A stretch of DNA of 64,000 nt from Chitinophaga chungangae (GCF_017742215.1 NZ_JAGHKP010000001.1:620001-684000); one strand, 5' to 3'. Shown: positions 9,038-18,973, counted from the stretch's first letter. Numbers and translations are program-made. The notes: generated by a model not told the origin, from the sequence alone.

Positions 9038-9084
9038 GAGGTTCGTTTGTGCTGAAAATGCTTAAAAATATAACGGGCCTCCTG
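9035..9084 (+). promoter_or_regulatory. Antiterminator stem, attenuator 1
   Basis: TAGGAGGTTCGTT (9035-9047) can pair with AACGGGCCTCCTG (9072-9084): 13 contiguous pairs, ten Watson-Crick and three G-U. The right arm contains the whole left arm of terminator 1, so the two folds exclude each other. The left arm begins at the leader stop codon: a ribosome finishing the leader covers it, while a ribosome stalled on earlier aromatic codons leaves it free. Confidence 0.75.
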
Positions 9085-9104
9085 GAAAGGGGGCCTTTCT
9101 TTTT
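9076..9104 (+). terminator. Attenuator terminator 1
   Basis: GGCCTCCT (9076-9083), loop GGAA, AGGGGGCC (9088-9095): eight pairs with one G-U, followed by TTTCTTTTT. It stands 39 bases after the leader 1 stop codon and before leader 2. Confidence 0.8.
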
Positions 9105-9130
9105 ACAATGAATTCCGATAAACAGATTAT

Positions 9131-9205
9131 ATGTCACAAAAGAGCTTTAGCCTGTATTTCTTTTATTTTTTCTTTTACCACGAAGAAAGCGGGACTCTCT
9201 TGTAA
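9131..9205 (+). CDS. Leader peptide 2 of the aromatic operon
   Basis: 24-codon ORF: ATG at 9131-9133, stop TAA at 9203-9205. Residues 9-16 are eight aromatic codons in a row (YFFYFFFY) and Phe6 is another; the total is six Phe and three Tyr, with no Trp. The C-terminal codons for EESGTLL overlap the left arm of antiterminator 2, so this tail appears constrained by RNA pairing rather than by protein function. A second stall-sensing leader in the same transcript is the unusual point. Start choice is supported by the fit of the aromatic run to the position of the downstream stems. Confidence 0.8.
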   Translation: MSQKSFSLYFFYFFFYHEESGTLL

Positions 9206-9244
9206 CAACGGTTTATCAAAAACGAACAAATGAAGGGTCCCGCT
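9188..9244 (+). promoter_or_regulatory. Antiterminator stem, attenuator 2
   Basis: AGCGGGACTCT (9188-9198) pairs with AGGGTCCCGCT (9234-9244): 11 pairs including one G-U. The right arm overlaps the left arm of terminator 2. The left arm is inside the end of leader 2, 9 to 20 bases after the last aromatic codon, so a ribosome reaching the stop codon hides it and one stalled early in the aromatic run exposes it. Confidence 0.8.
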
Positions 9245-9263
9245 CAAAAGGGGGCCCTTTTTT
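9233..9263 (+). terminator. Attenuator terminator 2
   Basis: AAGGGTCCC (9233-9241) and GGGGCCCTT (9251-9259), nine pairs with one G-U and a nine-base loop, followed by a T-run to 9263. It ends 29 bases before the pheA start codon. Confidence 0.85.
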
Positions 9264-9292
9264 ATTGACTCAATCATTCATATTCTCAGCTC

Positions 9293-10120
9293 ATGCGTAT
9301 TGCCATACAAGGATTCGAAGGATGTTTTCACCAGATCGCCGCGCGCAACTATTTCGGGAAACAGTCCGAAATTGAAGCCTGCGCCTCTTTCCCCGAGCTT
9401 GTCAGGAAAGTGAAGAATGCAGACAATGCCGATGCCGGCATGATGGCCATCGAAAACTCCATTGCCGGGAGCATCCTGCCCAATTACAGCCTGCTTAAAA
9501 ACTCAGGCCTGCACGTGATCGGCGAGGTTTACCTCCAGATCAACCAGCACCTGATGGTAATGCCCGGGCAGTCCATCGAAGACATCAAGGAAGTGCACAG
9601 TCACCCCATGGCCCTGCTGCAGTGTATGGACTTCCTGGCGAAACACCCGCAGATCAAACTAGTGGAAACGGAAGACACGGCCCTCAGCGCCAAACATGTG
9701 CGCCAGAAAAAGCTGAAAAGCACGGCGGCCATCGCGGGCGACCTCGCGGCGGAGATCTATGAGCTGGACATCATCGGGCGCAACATTCATACCGCCAAGA
9801 ACAATTACACCCGTTTCCTGGCGATTTCAAAAAATGGCGTGCAACCGCCCGCTGATGCAAACAAATCTTCCGTATATTTCCAAACTTCCAACGAGAGCGG
9901 CAGCCTGGCGAAGGTGCTCACCCGGATCGCAGGGGAAGGTATTAACCTCAGCAAGATCCAGAGCTTCCCCATCCCGGCGAAAGAATGGCATTATTATTTC
10001 CATGCCGACATGGAATTCGAATCCCTGGATCATTTCCAGCAGGCGCTGAAAAAGATCACACCGCTTACGGAGCGCCTCACGGTGCTGGGTATATACAAAA
10101 AAGGCAATACGCATACCTGA
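9293..10120 (+). CDS. pheA: Prephenate dehydratase
   Basis: Converts prephenate to phenylpyruvate, the penultimate step of phenylalanine synthesis. The 275 residues hold a dehydratase domain (GFEGCFHQIAARNYF at the start, AIENSIAGSI, and the family signature NNYTRFLAI near residue 175) and a C-terminal ACT domain from about 190 (ESGSLAKVLTRIAGEGINLSKIQSFP), the usual Phe feedback site. There is no chorismate mutase domain; that activity is fused to the DAHP synthase four genes on. First structural gene of the operon, directly behind two attenuators with Phe/Tyr leader peptides, so it is probably regulated both by Phe binding and by transcript attenuation. Confidence 0.93.
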   Translation: MRIAIQGFEGCFHQIAARNYFGKQSEIEACASFPELVRKVKNADNADAGMMAIENSIAGSILPNYSLLKNSGLHVIGEVYLQINQHLMVMPGQSIEDIKEVHSHPMALLQCMDFLAKHPQIKLVETEDTALSAKHVRQKKLKSTAAIAGDLAAEIYELDIIGRNIHTAKNNYTRFLAISKNGVQPPADANKSSVYFQTSNESGSLAKVLTRIAGEGINLSKIQSFPIPAKEWHYYFHADMEFESLDHFQQALKKITPLTERLTVLGIYKKGNTHT

Positions 10121-10139
10121 TACCTGAAATCATAAACTA

Positions 10140-11324
10140 ATGCAACCATCCGTAGCCAAACGATTACAGCATACAGAGGAATATTATTTCTCACGGAAGC
10201 TCCGCGAAATCGACGATATGAATAAAGCGGGCGCCAACGTGATCAACCTGGGCATCGGCAGTCCCGACCTGCCGCCGCACCCCTCGGTGACGGCCGCGCT
10301 CAACGAGCACGCCGCCAAGCCCAACACCCACGCCTACCAGGGCTACAAAGGCATTCCCGCCCTCAGGCAGGCCATTGCCGGCTGGTACGGCCGTTACTAC
10401 AACGTTCCCCTCAACCCCGATATGGAAGTGCTGCCGCTTATCGGCTCCAAGGAAGGCATCATGCACATCTGCATGACGTTCCTCCAGGAAGGAGACGAAG
10501 CCCTCATTCCCGACCCGGGTTACCCCACCTACCGTTCCGCCGTGCAGCTTTCGGGCGCCACGCCGGTTACCTACGATCTGGACGTCGCCAACGACTGGCA
10601 GCCGGATCTCGCCGCCCTGGAACAGCGCGACCTGACGAACGTTAAGCTCATGTGGGTGAATTACCCGCATATGCCCACCGGCGCGCAGGCAAAAAAAGAT
10701 ACTTTCGAAAAACTGGTGGCCTTCGCCACCAAACATCATATTCTTCTTTGCCACGACAACCCGTACAGTTTTATCCTGAACGACCGCCCCGCCAGCCTCA
10801 TGGCCACGCCGGGCGCAAAAGAAGTGGCGCTGGAACTGAATTCCCTCAGCAAAAGCGGCAATATGGCCGGATGGCGTGTAGGCATGCTCGTGGGGAAAGC
10901 GGAATTCCTCAACGACATCCTGCGCTTTAAAAGCAATATGGATTCGGGCATGTTCCAGCCCGTGCAGATGGCCGCCGTGGCCGCGCTTGAGCTGGGGCCT
11001 GAATGGTACGCCGAACTGAATACCATTTACGCCGGCCGCCGCAAAAAAGTGTTCGAGCTGCTGGAACTGCTGGGCGCGCAATTCGACCGCAACCAGGTAG
11101 GCATGTTCGTTTGGGCGAAAATACCGGCGGGATATGCGGACGGTTATGCCGTGAGCGACGCCGTGCTGCAGAAAGCGCATGTGTTCATCACCCCCGGCGG
11201 CATCTTTGGCGCGAACGGGCAGCAATACATCCGCGTAAGCCTTTGCCGCGACGAACAGGTATTCGCCGAAGCGATCGAGCGGGTGAGAAAAACGATTGTT
11301 GCACCTCAAACCGCCGCCATATGA
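10140..11324 (+). CDS. PLP-dependent aminotransferase (class I/II)
   Basis: Fold-type I aminotransferase of 394 residues. The PLP lysine is Lys238 in NSLSKSGNMAGWRVG, with the downstream Arg of the phosphate site; ASP/ASN anchors are visible in MWVNYPHMPTG and CHDNPYS. It most likely transaminates phenylpyruvate and 4-hydroxyphenylpyruvate to Phe and Tyr, since it sits between prephenate dehydratase and prephenate dehydrogenase. By sequence alone it could equally be an LL-diaminopimelate or aspartate aminotransferase-like enzyme. Starts 19 bases after pheA and overlaps tyrA by four bases (ATGA). Confidence 0.85.
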   Translation: MQPSVAKRLQHTEEYYFSRKLREIDDMNKAGANVINLGIGSPDLPPHPSVTAALNEHAAKPNTHAYQGYKGIPALRQAIAGWYGRYYNVPLNPDMEVLPLIGSKEGIMHICMTFLQEGDEALIPDPGYPTYRSAVQLSGATPVTYDLDVANDWQPDLAALEQRDLTNVKLMWVNYPHMPTGAQAKKDTFEKLVAFATKHHILLCHDNPYSFILNDRPASLMATPGAKEVALELNSLSKSGNMAGWRVGMLVGKAEFLNDILRFKSNMDSGMFQPVQMAAVAALELGPEWYAELNTIYAGRRKKVFELLELLGAQFDRNQVGMFVWAKIPAGYADGYAVSDAVLQKAHVFITPGGIFGANGQQYIRVSLCRDEQVFAEAIERVRKTIVAPQTAAI

Positions 11325-12163
11325 TAGCCGCCGTCGTAGGAGTGGGCCTGATCGGCGGTTCGCTCGCCCTCAGCCTCAAAGAAAAAGGTGTGGCCAACTG
11401 GATCATCGGCGTGGATTTTAACGAAGAAAATCTCGCCAAAGCCCAGGAACTGAAAATAATCGACGAAGGCTCCACGCTCGAAGATGCGCTGGAACGCGCG
11501 CAGCTGATCGTGCTGGCCATCCCGGTAGACGCGCTGCTGCAAACACTTACGTCTATTCTCGATAAAGTGAAGCCGCATCATGTGATCATGGACGTGGGCT
11601 CCACCAAACAAAAATTATTGCAGCTCGCTGCCGGTCATCCTCAAAGAGGCCGCTTTGTAGCCGCCCACCCGATGGCCGGCACCGAGTATTCCGGTCCTGA
11701 AGCGGCCGTGCGCAACCTGTTCGCGCAAAAAACGATGGTGCTCTGCGATGTGAAGAACAGCGACGAAGACGCGCTGGAGCTGGTGGAATCGATGGTGGAC
11801 AAACTGAACATGCGCATCGTGTACATGAATGCCGAAGAGCACGACCTGCACACGGCGTACGTGAGCCACATTTCCCACATCACCTCCTTCGCGCTGGCAT
11901 TAACGGTGCTGAAAAAAGAGAAAGAGCAGGGAAGGATCTTCGAGCTGGCCAGCGGCGGTTTCGAATCCACCGTAAGGCTTGCCAAAAGCTCGCCGGACAT
12001 GTGGGTGCCGATCTTCAAACACAACCGCAACAATGTGCTGGACGTACTGGAGGAGCATATCAACCAATTACAGCAGATGAAACAGCTGCTGCAGGCGGAA
12101 GATTACGACACCTTCTACAAGCTGATCCAGAAAAGCAATAAGATCAGGAAGATCCTGAAATAA
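11321..12163 (+). CDS. tyrA: Prephenate dehydrogenase
   Basis: NAD(P)-dependent oxidative decarboxylation of prephenate to 4-hydroxyphenylpyruvate for tyrosine. 280 residues from ATG 11321, which overlaps the aminotransferase stop. The Rossmann glycine motif is G7-x-G9-x-x-G12 (VVGVGLIGGSLA), and the substrate region AAHPMAGTEYSGP carries the conserved His. Helical C-terminal dimer domain follows. Neither a chorismate mutase nor an ACT domain is attached, so feedback at this step is not obvious. An in-frame extension back to 11003 runs antisense to nothing and through the aminotransferase gene, so it is not used. Confidence 0.9.
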   Translation: MIAAVVGVGLIGGSLALSLKEKGVANWIIGVDFNEENLAKAQELKIIDEGSTLEDALERAQLIVLAIPVDALLQTLTSILDKVKPHHVIMDVGSTKQKLLQLAAGHPQRGRFVAAHPMAGTEYSGPEAAVRNLFAQKTMVLCDVKNSDEDALELVESMVDKLNMRIVYMNAEEHDLHTAYVSHISHITSFALALTVLKKEKEQGRIFELASGGFESTVRLAKSSPDMWVPIFKHNRNNVLDVLEEHINQLQQMKQLLQAEDYDTFYKLIQKSNKIRKILK

Positions 12164-12200
12164 CAAATCATTTGTAAACTCTTAACACGTCACGATAACA

Positions 12201-13286
12201 ATGGAACAGATCTTAGCAAAAACAAAATTCGCAGATCCGGCTTCAGACAAAAAGCCGCTGATCATTTCAGGCCCCTGCTCGGCCGAAACTGAGGAACAAA
12301 CGCTTGCCACCGCGCTGGCGCTGGCAAAAACCGGTAAAGTGGATGTGCTGCGCGCCGGTATCTGGAAGCCCCGCACCCGCCCCGGCTCTTTCGAAGGCAT
12401 CGGTGCAAAAGGCCTGCCCTGGCTGCAGAAAGCCAAAGAACTGACGGGCATGCCTACAACGGTGGAAGTAGCTACCGCCAAACAGGTGGAAGACGCGCTG
12501 CATTTCGGTGTAGACATCCTCTGGATCGGCGCCCGCACTACCGTAAACCCCTTCTCCGTGCAGGACGTGGCCGACGCGCTGAAAGGCGTGAAGATCCCCG
12601 TGCTGATCAAAAACCCGATCAACCCCGACCTGGAACTGTGGATCGGCGCCGTTGAGCGTATCGCCAAAGCAGGCATCGAGAAGATCGGTTTGATCCACCG
12701 CGGCTTCTCCAGCTACGGCAACACCGAATACCGCAACGCGCCCATGTGGCACCTGGCGATCGAACTGAAACGCCGCCACCCCGAACTGCCCATGATCTGC
12801 GACCCGAGCCACATCAGCGGCCGCCGCGACATTCTGCAGGCAGTAGCGCAGGAAGCGATCGACCTCGATTACGATGGCCTGATGCTCGAAACGCACGTTG
12901 ATCCGGATAACGCATGGAGCGACGCCAAACAGCAGATCACGCCCGAGAAATTCGGCGAAATGCTGGACAACATCACCTGGAGGCACGAGCGTACCGACCA
13001 GAAAGATTTTAACACCGCGCTGGAAAAACTGCGCAACCAGATCAACGGCATCGACGACGAGATCCTGCTGCTGCTGGGCAACCGCATGAAGATCGCGGAG
13101 AAGATCGGCCAGTACAAAAAAGAGAACAACATCACGATCCTGCAGACCAACCGCTGGAACGAGATCCTGGACCGCGGCATCCGCGCCGGCGAAAAGCTGG
13201 GCCTTACCAAAGATTTCGTGCTGAAATACTTTGACGCGGTGCACCTGGAATCCATCAACCGCCAGAACAAAGTGATGAACGACTAA
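12201..13286 (+). CDS. aroF: DAHP synthase / chorismate mutase fusion
   Basis: Bifunctional enzyme of 361 residues. Residues about 15-255 form a KDSA-like (type I-beta) 3-deoxy-D-arabino-heptulosonate 7-phosphate synthase, with the entry motif SGPCSAET, the KPRTRPGSFEG phosphate loop and DPSHISGRRD. Residues about 268-355 are an AroQ-type chorismate mutase (LEKLRNQINGIDDEILLLLGNRM, then IGQYKKENN). It thus makes the first shikimate intermediate and also converts chorismate to prephenate, which supplies the mutase missing from pheA and tyrA. In related fusions the mutase domain also gives allosteric control by prephenate or chorismate. Symbol is given by function; naming varies (aroF, aroG, aroA-pheA). 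Confidence 0.9.
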   Translation: MEQILAKTKFADPASDKKPLIISGPCSAETEEQTLATALALAKTGKVDVLRAGIWKPRTRPGSFEGIGAKGLPWLQKAKELTGMPTTVEVATAKQVEDALHFGVDILWIGARTTVNPFSVQDVADALKGVKIPVLIKNPINPDLELWIGAVERIAKAGIEKIGLIHRGFSSYGNTEYRNAPMWHLAIELKRRHPELPMICDPSHISGRRDILQAVAQEAIDLDYDGLMLETHVDPDNAWSDAKQQITPEKFGEMLDNITWRHERTDQKDFNTALEKLRNQINGIDDEILLLLGNRMKIAEKIGQYKKENNITILQTNRWNEILDRGIRAGEKLGLTKDFVLKYFDAVHLESINRQNKVMND

Positions 13287-13308
13287 GCCCAATTTTTCAG
13301 TACGATAT

Positions 13309-14334
13309 ATGATCAAACAGACGCACCGCTTTCAAAACGCCTCCACCGAATATTATCTCGGTGAAAGCATCGCCAATCTCGGCAACTATGTGGACAAATC
13401 GCGCACCATCCTGCTGGTAGACGAAAACGTAGACCAGCATTACGCGGAAATGTTCCCGGGCTGGAAAAAACTCGTGATCCCCGACGGGGAAGAAAACAAG
13501 AACATGGACGTGATCGACCAGATCATCAACGGGCTGATAGAACTGGAGGCAGACAGGAAAACGATGCTGGTAGGCATCGGCGGGGGCATGCTCACGGATA
13601 TGTGCGGTTTTGCCGCGAACATTTACATGCGCGGCATTCCTTTCGGCTTTGTGCCGTCCACTTTGCTGGCGCAGGTAGATGCATCCATCGGCGGAAAGAA
13701 CGGCGTGAGCCACGGCATGCATAAAAACATGCTCGGCACCATCAGCCAGCCGCGTTTTATTCTTTTCGATTATTCGCTGCCTTCCACTATGCCCGAAGGA
13801 GAATGGTGCAACGGCTTCGCGGAGATCATCAAATATGCCTGCATCTACGACGCGGAATTATTCGATTATCTCGAAATGAATAAAGATAAAGCGATGGCGA
13901 AAGACGTGGGCACGCTGGAATACCTCGTGCAGCGGTCTGTGGAAATCAAAACAAAATTTGTACTGGAAGACGAGTTTGAAAGCGGCGTCCGCCGCTGGCT
14001 GAACTTCGGGCATACCCTCGGGCATGCCGTGGAAAAGCTGGAGAGTATCGCGCACGGACAAGCGGTGGCCATCGGGATGGTAGCAGCTGCTAAGATCTCC
14101 GAAAAATACGATCTGCTGCCGGCCGAACAAACCAACCGGTTGATCCGTTTGATCAATGATTACCGCCTGCCGGTAACCATGACCTCAGACAAGGAGGCGG
14201 TATTCTCCATCTTCAAACTTGACAAAAAAAGGGAAAAAGATCACATTCACTTCGTGCTGCTCGAAAAGCTCGGCCAGGCCAAAACCCAGCCGATACTGCT
14301 CGATGAGCTGAAGCAGATCTTACAGGAAATATAA
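13309..14334 (+). CDS. aroB: 3-dehydroquinate synthase
   Basis: Second shikimate-pathway step, DAHP to 3-dehydroquinate, NAD- and metal-dependent. 341 residues. The NAD region is GIGGGMLTDMCGFAANIYMRG, followed by the signature PSTLLAQVDASIGGKNGV, and metal-binding His residues appear in LNFGHTLGHAVEK and near the start of the C-terminal helices. Begins 22 bases after the DAHP synthase gene. Confidence 0.93.
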   Translation: MIKQTHRFQNASTEYYLGESIANLGNYVDKSRTILLVDENVDQHYAEMFPGWKKLVIPDGEENKNMDVIDQIINGLIELEADRKTMLVGIGGGMLTDMCGFAANIYMRGIPFGFVPSTLLAQVDASIGGKNGVSHGMHKNMLGTISQPRFILFDYSLPSTMPEGEWCNGFAEIIKYACIYDAELFDYLEMNKDKAMAKDVGTLEYLVQRSVEIKTKFVLEDEFESGVRRWLNFGHTLGHAVEKLESIAHGQAVAIGMVAAAKISEKYDLLPAEQTNRLIRLINDYRLPVTMTSDKEAVFSIFKLDKKREKDHIHFVLLEKLGQAKTQPILLDELKQILQEI

Positions 14335-14388
14335 TGTAACCGCTCAACAGCGGGATTTCATTTGACCGTTTAAAAACAGCATGTGCAA

Positions 14389-15660
14389 ATGCAAGTAACC
14401 ATACAGCCTGCGCCGGTAAGCGGCACCGTTACGGCCAACCCGTCCAAAAGCGCGATGCAACGCGCGGTGGCGGCGGCGCTGCTGGCAAAGGGCAAAACCA
14501 TCATCCGCAACCCGGGGCTCAGCAACGATTGCCTTGCCGCCCTCGAAGTGGCCGAAAACCTCGGCGCAATGGTAAAACGGGTGGATGAGGAAATTCACAT
14601 CACCAGCAACGGCGTAAAACCTTTTTACGACGAGATCAACTGCGGCGAATCCGGCCTGGGCATCCGCATGTTCACGCCCATTGCGGCGCTGGCCGAAACG
14701 CCCATCACCATCAACGGTCATGGCAGCCTCATTACGCGCCCCATGCACTTCTTCGAGGAAGTGCTGCCGCAGCTCGGCGTTTCGATCAAAAGCAGGGACG
14801 GCAAGCTGCCCCTTGAGATCAAAGGGCCGCTGCAGGCAAAGAACATTACGATAGACGGCAGCCTTTCCTCGCAGTTCCTCACCGGCCTGCTCATGGCTTT
14901 CGGCAGCGTGGCGGATAAAACAGCCATCACCGTAAAAGACCTGAAAAGCAAGCCGTATATCGCGCTTACTTTGCAGCTGATGGAACTGTTCGGCGTGAAA
15001 GTGCGCAACGAGAATTTCGAAGTGTTCCATTTCGACGGCCCGCAACAGTACAAAGCGGTGGAATACACCGTGGAAGGCGACTGGAGCGGTGCGGCCTTCC
15101 TGCTGGTAGCCGCAGCCGTGGCCGGTAAAGCCGAAGTGCATCACCTGAACACGCAATCCGCGCAGTCAGACAAAGTGATCATGGAAGCGCTCGAAAAAGC
15201 GGGAGCCGAAATCCTCCCCGGCGTGTACACCATCATCGTGCAGAAAAAAGAACTGACAGCTTTCGAACTGGACGCTACGGACTGCCCGGACCTGTTTCCC
15301 CCGCTGGTGGCCCTGGCCGCCAACTGCAGCGGTGTTACCAAGATCAAGGGCGTAAGCCGCCTGGCGCACAAGGAAAGCGACCGCGGCATCACGCTGCAGC
15401 AGGAGTTCGGTAAAATGGGCATCCAAATCGACCTGGACGGCGATTACATGTACGTGCACGGCGGTACCGGCATTAAAGGCGCTACCGTGCATTCGCACAA
15501 CGACCACCGCATTGCTATGGCCTGCGCCGTGGCGGCGCTCAATGCGAGCGGGGCCGTTACCATCGAAAACGCGGAAGCGATCAACAAATCATATCCCGAG
15601 TTCTACGATCACCTGGAATTGCTGGGTGTGGCCGTGCAACGGCAGGAACAAACGGTGTAA
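14389..15660 (+). CDS. aroA: 3-phosphoshikimate 1-carboxyvinyltransferase (EPSP synthase)
   Basis: Joins shikimate 3-phosphate and PEP. 423 residues from ATG 14389; a GTG two codons upstream (14383) is possible. Family motifs are present: SKSAMQRAVAAALLAKGKT at the N-terminus, LSSQFLTGLLMA, the acidic KESDRGITLQQEF region, and NDHRIAMACAVAAL near the C-terminus. The 54-base gap from aroB is the largest within the operon, without a visible terminator. Confidence 0.93.
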   Translation: MQVTIQPAPVSGTVTANPSKSAMQRAVAAALLAKGKTIIRNPGLSNDCLAALEVAENLGAMVKRVDEEIHITSNGVKPFYDEINCGESGLGIRMFTPIAALAETPITINGHGSLITRPMHFFEEVLPQLGVSIKSRDGKLPLEIKGPLQAKNITIDGSLSSQFLTGLLMAFGSVADKTAITVKDLKSKPYIALTLQLMELFGVKVRNENFEVFHFDGPQQYKAVEYTVEGDWSGAAFLLVAAAVAGKAEVHHLNTQSAQSDKVIMEALEKAGAEILPGVYTIIVQKKELTAFELDATDCPDLFPPLVALAANCSGVTKIKGVSRLAHKESDRGITLQQEFGKMGIQIDLDGDYMYVHGGTGIKGATVHSHNDHRIAMACAVAALNASGAVTIENAEAINKSYPEFYDHLELLGVAVQRQEQTV

Positions 15661-15671
15661 AAATCAGTACC

Positions 15672-16670
15672 ATGAACAGTTTTGGCAGAATATTCAGGGT
15701 GAATGTTTTCGGGGAATCGCACGGGGAAAGCGTCGGCGTGAACATCGACGGCATTCCCGCAGGCATCCCTTTGGAACAGGAAGACTTTTTGCCTGACCTG
15801 GAACGCCGGAAAGGCGGCGCACGCGGCACTACGCCTCGTAAAGAAGAAGATCTGCCGTTCCTGAAGTCCGGCGTTTTCAACAACCGTACCACCGGTGCGC
15901 CCGTTACCATCCTTTTCGAGAACAATAACACCCGCAGCGCGGATTACGCCAAGCTGCGCGAATTTCCCCGGCCCGGGCACGCCGATTTCGTAGCGGCCAA
16001 AAAGTTCGGCGGTTTCGAAGACTATCGCGGCGGCGGCCACTTCAGCGGCAGGCTCACGCTCAACCTCGTTGCGGCGGGCGTGATCGCTAAAAAGATCCTC
16101 GGCGACAACATCCAGGTAAACGCCGTGATCAAAGAAGTAGGCGGTTACGCGGATGCGGAAGAAGGGCTGGAAGAAGCCATCAAAGCGAAAGATTCCGTGG
16201 GCGGCATCGTGGAATGCACGGTAGACGGGCTTCCCATTGGCCTCGGCGAACCTTTTTTCGATTCCGTTGAATCGGCTTTGGCGCACGCGGCCTTCGCGAT
16301 CCCCGCTATCAAAGGCATCGAGTTCGGCGCCGGTTTTGCAGCGGCAAAAATGAAAGGGCTCGAGCACAACGACCCGATCGTGGACGCTTCCGGCAAAACG
16401 GCCACCAATCACGCCGGCGGCGTGGTAGGCGGTATTACCAACGGTAACCGGCTGGTGTTCCGCGTAGCGGTAAAACCAACGTCCAGCACGCCGAAAGAAC
16501 AGCAAACGCTCAACATCGCCAGCGGACAGGTGGAAACTTTTTCCGTGAAAGGCCGCCACGACCTCTGCATCGCATTGCGCGTGCCCGTAGTGCTGGAGGC
16601 GGTTACAGCCATGGTGCTGGCGGATTTTATGCTGCTGGAAATGCGCGTGCCGAGAGTGTTCGCTCAATAA
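15672..16670 (+). CDS. aroC: Chorismate synthase
   Basis: Last shikimate step, EPSP to chorismate, needing reduced FMN. 332 residues, slightly shorter than the common 350-390. Signature stretches are FGESHGESVGVNIDGIPAG, RPGHADFVAAKKFGGFEDYRGGGHFSGR, and the C-terminal GRHDLCIALRVPVVLEAV. Last gene of the operon, closed by a terminator. The operon lacks 3-dehydroquinase, shikimate dehydrogenase and shikimate kinase, which must lie elsewhere. Confidence 0.94.
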   Translation: MNSFGRIFRVNVFGESHGESVGVNIDGIPAGIPLEQEDFLPDLERRKGGARGTTPRKEEDLPFLKSGVFNNRTTGAPVTILFENNNTRSADYAKLREFPRPGHADFVAAKKFGGFEDYRGGGHFSGRLTLNLVAAGVIAKKILGDNIQVNAVIKEVGGYADAEEGLEEAIKAKDSVGGIVECTVDGLPIGLGEPFFDSVESALAHAAFAIPAIKGIEFGAGFAAAKMKGLEHNDPIVDASGKTATNHAGGVVGGITNGNRLVFRVAVKPTSSTPKEQQTLNIASGQVETFSVKGRHDLCIALRVPVVLEAVTAMVLADFMLLEMRVPRVFAQ

Positions 16671-16692
16671 GATACATCATTGGAAAAAATAG

Positions 16693-16724
16693 AAAGGGCC
16701 GTTCAATGCTGAGCGGCCCTTTTT

Positions 16725-16727
<3 letters not shown>
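16693..16727. terminator. Terminator between aroC and the convergent histidine kinase
   Basis: AAAGGGCCGTTCA (16693-16705) pairs with TGAGCGGCCCTTT (16710-16722), loop of four, one G-U, then a T-run. The A-rich left flank could serve the opposite strand. Confidence 0.85.
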
Positions 16728-18674
<1,947 letters not shown>

Positions 18675-18921
18675 TGGCGTAGTTTAAAAATGACTCTGCG
18701 TCTTAAATATAGGACTTTCCATAAAATTACGGCTGGTATTAACTTATATTCATATGTAATACGTTAGGATGCCTGATCATTGCCGTAATGCTCCGGTGCC
18801 TTACCGGTAAAGCGTTTGCGCTTTATATGTTCTACAATAAAACACAAAGCCGCTTATGTGAGACAGCATTGTATGCAATGTTGTTTGTGCGTGTGGAAGT
18901 GCGCTACAAACCTCTAAAAAG
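18675..18921. other. Upstream region of the histidine kinase gene with three dyads
   Basis: No gene. Contains TTACCGGTAA (18801-18810), the hairpin TAAAGCG/CGCTTTA (18808-18814 and 18819-18825), and a nine-base inverted repeat ACAGCATTG/CAATGTTGT (18863-18871 and 18876-18884). These could be operators for the kinase gene; no TAnnTTTG box was found on the - strand. Confidence 0.3.
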
Positions 18922-18953
18922 AAACGGCTGATCACGAAAATGATCAGCCGTTT
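18922..18953 (-). terminator. Intrinsic terminator after the FKBP gene
   Basis: AAACGGCTGATCA (18922-18934) and TGATCAGCCGTTT (18941-18953), 13 perfect pairs, loop of six; T-rich on both exits, in position to end the - strand operon. Confidence 0.85.
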
Positions 18954-18973
18954 TTATGACAATGATATTTGAC

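Noticed and set aside
9036..9114. AGGAGG at 9036-9041 as a Shine-Dalgarno site for a short frame starting GTG 9049.
   Set aside because: AGGAGG is fully explained as an antiterminator arm pairing with CCTCCT at 9078-9083. The frame runs through the terminator, and Bacteroidota rarely use such sites.
11003..11320. Extension of prephenate dehydrogenase to an upstream start.
   Set aside because: It would overlap the aminotransferase coding region and add unrelated Arg-rich residues before the NAD-binding motif; ATG 11321 fits exactly.
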